The position numbers and the translations under genes are program-made. Shown here piece by piece: positions 5,310-5,681 of a DNA stretch of 5,681 nucleotides. Origin of the DNA: Planctomycetota bacterium (lineage in GTDB: Bacteria; Planctomycetota; B15-G4; JADJEK01); contig JAEUIB010000888.1 in assembly GCA_016795255.1 (NCBI GenBank), forward strand, positions 1 to 5,681. Reading direction: 5' to 3'. Within the stretch, counting starts at the first letter, position 1, and the number at the start of each line of letters is the position of its first letter. The notes below the pieces were generated by a model. It had not been told where the DNA came from and searched no databases. It was given only the letters and a program-made list of their open reading frames with translations.

Positions 5310-5681
5310 ATGGTCCGCCGCGCGTTCGTCGTCCTTCTCGCCACGCTCGCCGCCTTCGCACCGATCCCCGCTTGTTCCCGCGACGACGCTCCGTCGGCCG
5401 CGGTGGCTCCGCGCGTGGTCGTGTTCGTCGGTGCACGGGACGTCGACGATGCCGAGTGGATCGCACTCGAAGCCGCGCTGCAGACCAGCGCGTCGCGCCG
5501 CGGGTTCGAACTCGAGTTCGCGACCGATGCCTCGACGTGGACCGGCGAGATGCTCGCGCAACGGGCGGGGCTCGTGCTCGCGTGTCCGGCGACGACGCGG
5601 TTCGACGACGCGGCGCGCGCGGCGATCACGCAATTCGTCGAACGGGGCGGTCACGTGCTGGCGCTCGACGGAGCGCTGCGC
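5310..5681 (+). CDS. Probable lipoprotein with ThuA-like domain (3' end missing)
   Basis: An open frame from ATG 5310 to the window end (124 codons, no stop). Residues 1-22 look like a lipoprotein signal: R3-R4, hydrophobic 5-17, then PIPAC with Cys22. Pro at -2 of the lipobox is unusual, so an ordinary signal peptide is possible. From residue 35 the sequence follows the ThuA / class I glutamine-amidotransferase-like fold: strand PRVVVFVGA, helix 47-62, GFELEFATD (65-73), AGLVLACPATTRFDD (86-100), then helix AARAAITQFVERGGHVLALD (101-120). The motif FVERGG followed by a small hydrophobic strand is characteristic of ThuA-like proteins, which are common in planctomycetes and often linked to sugar metabolism. 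Here Asp120 stands where many ThuA proteins have His. The frame opens directly after an in-frame TAG at 5295-5297, leaving ATG 5310 as the only plausible start. The best SD match is a weak AGGA at 5296-5299. The domain call is good; function is unknown. Confidence 0.75.
   Translation, partial: MVRRAFVVLLATLAAFAPIPACSRDDAPSAAVAPRVVVFVGARDVDDAEWIALEAALQTSASRRGFELEFATDASTWTGEMLAQRAGLVLACPATTRFDDAARAAITQFVERGGHVLALDGALR

Noticed and set aside
4684..5466. - strand open frame crossing the palindromic element
   Set aside because: Arg/Ser-rich, antisense to two supported genes, and it reads through the repeat. No motif seen.
1..5681. tRNA, rRNA, CRISPR array or full insertion sequence
   Set aside because: No regularly spaced direct repeats, no tRNA-like cloverleaf and no transposase motif were recognised on either strand by eye.

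Overview
The window is GC-rich (clearly above 60% by eye) and all four genes lie on the + strand. Two are complete and two are cut by the window edges. The first is a housekeeping 23S rRNA methyltransferase of the RlmI type; the other three look exported. The secreted propeller protein has a C-terminal domain and calcium-loop repeats that resemble, from memory, secreted proteins of marine Planctomycetota. A planctomycete or related Gram-negative source is therefore my best guess, but it is an inference and nothing here proves it.

Layout. 1-1104: 3' part of an rlmI-like gene, missing roughly 40 N-terminal codons. 1105-1224: short gap with no clear signal except a strong ribosome binding site at its end. 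1225-2787: signal peptide, then six repeated units each with a DxNxDGDxNDxxE-like loop (probably a six-bladed beta-propeller), then a C-terminal beta-rich domain of about 150 residues. 2788-2893: gap with a perfect 14-bp hairpin. 2894-5122: signal peptide, a gingipain-like (peptidase C25, clan CD) catalytic region with a His286/Cys388 dyad candidate, then at least six HEAT-like helical repeats. 5123-5309: gap almost filled by a 168-bp imperfect palindrome with 22-bp terminal inverted repeats, a candidate miniature inverted-repeat element. 5310-5681: start of a probable lipoprotein with a ThuA-like domain, running off the right edge.

How the parts may work together. The two complete secreted genes are separated by a strong hairpin and each has its own ribosome binding site, so they need not form one operon. 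A secreted calcium-binding propeller next to a secreted cysteine-peptidase/HEAT fusion suggests cell-envelope or extracellular protein processing, but no substrate can be read from the sequence. The points most worth following up are the C25-like/HEAT fusion with an unusually long insert between its dyad residues, the palindromic element that ends 12 bases before the next start codon, and the propeller with a calcium loop in every blade.
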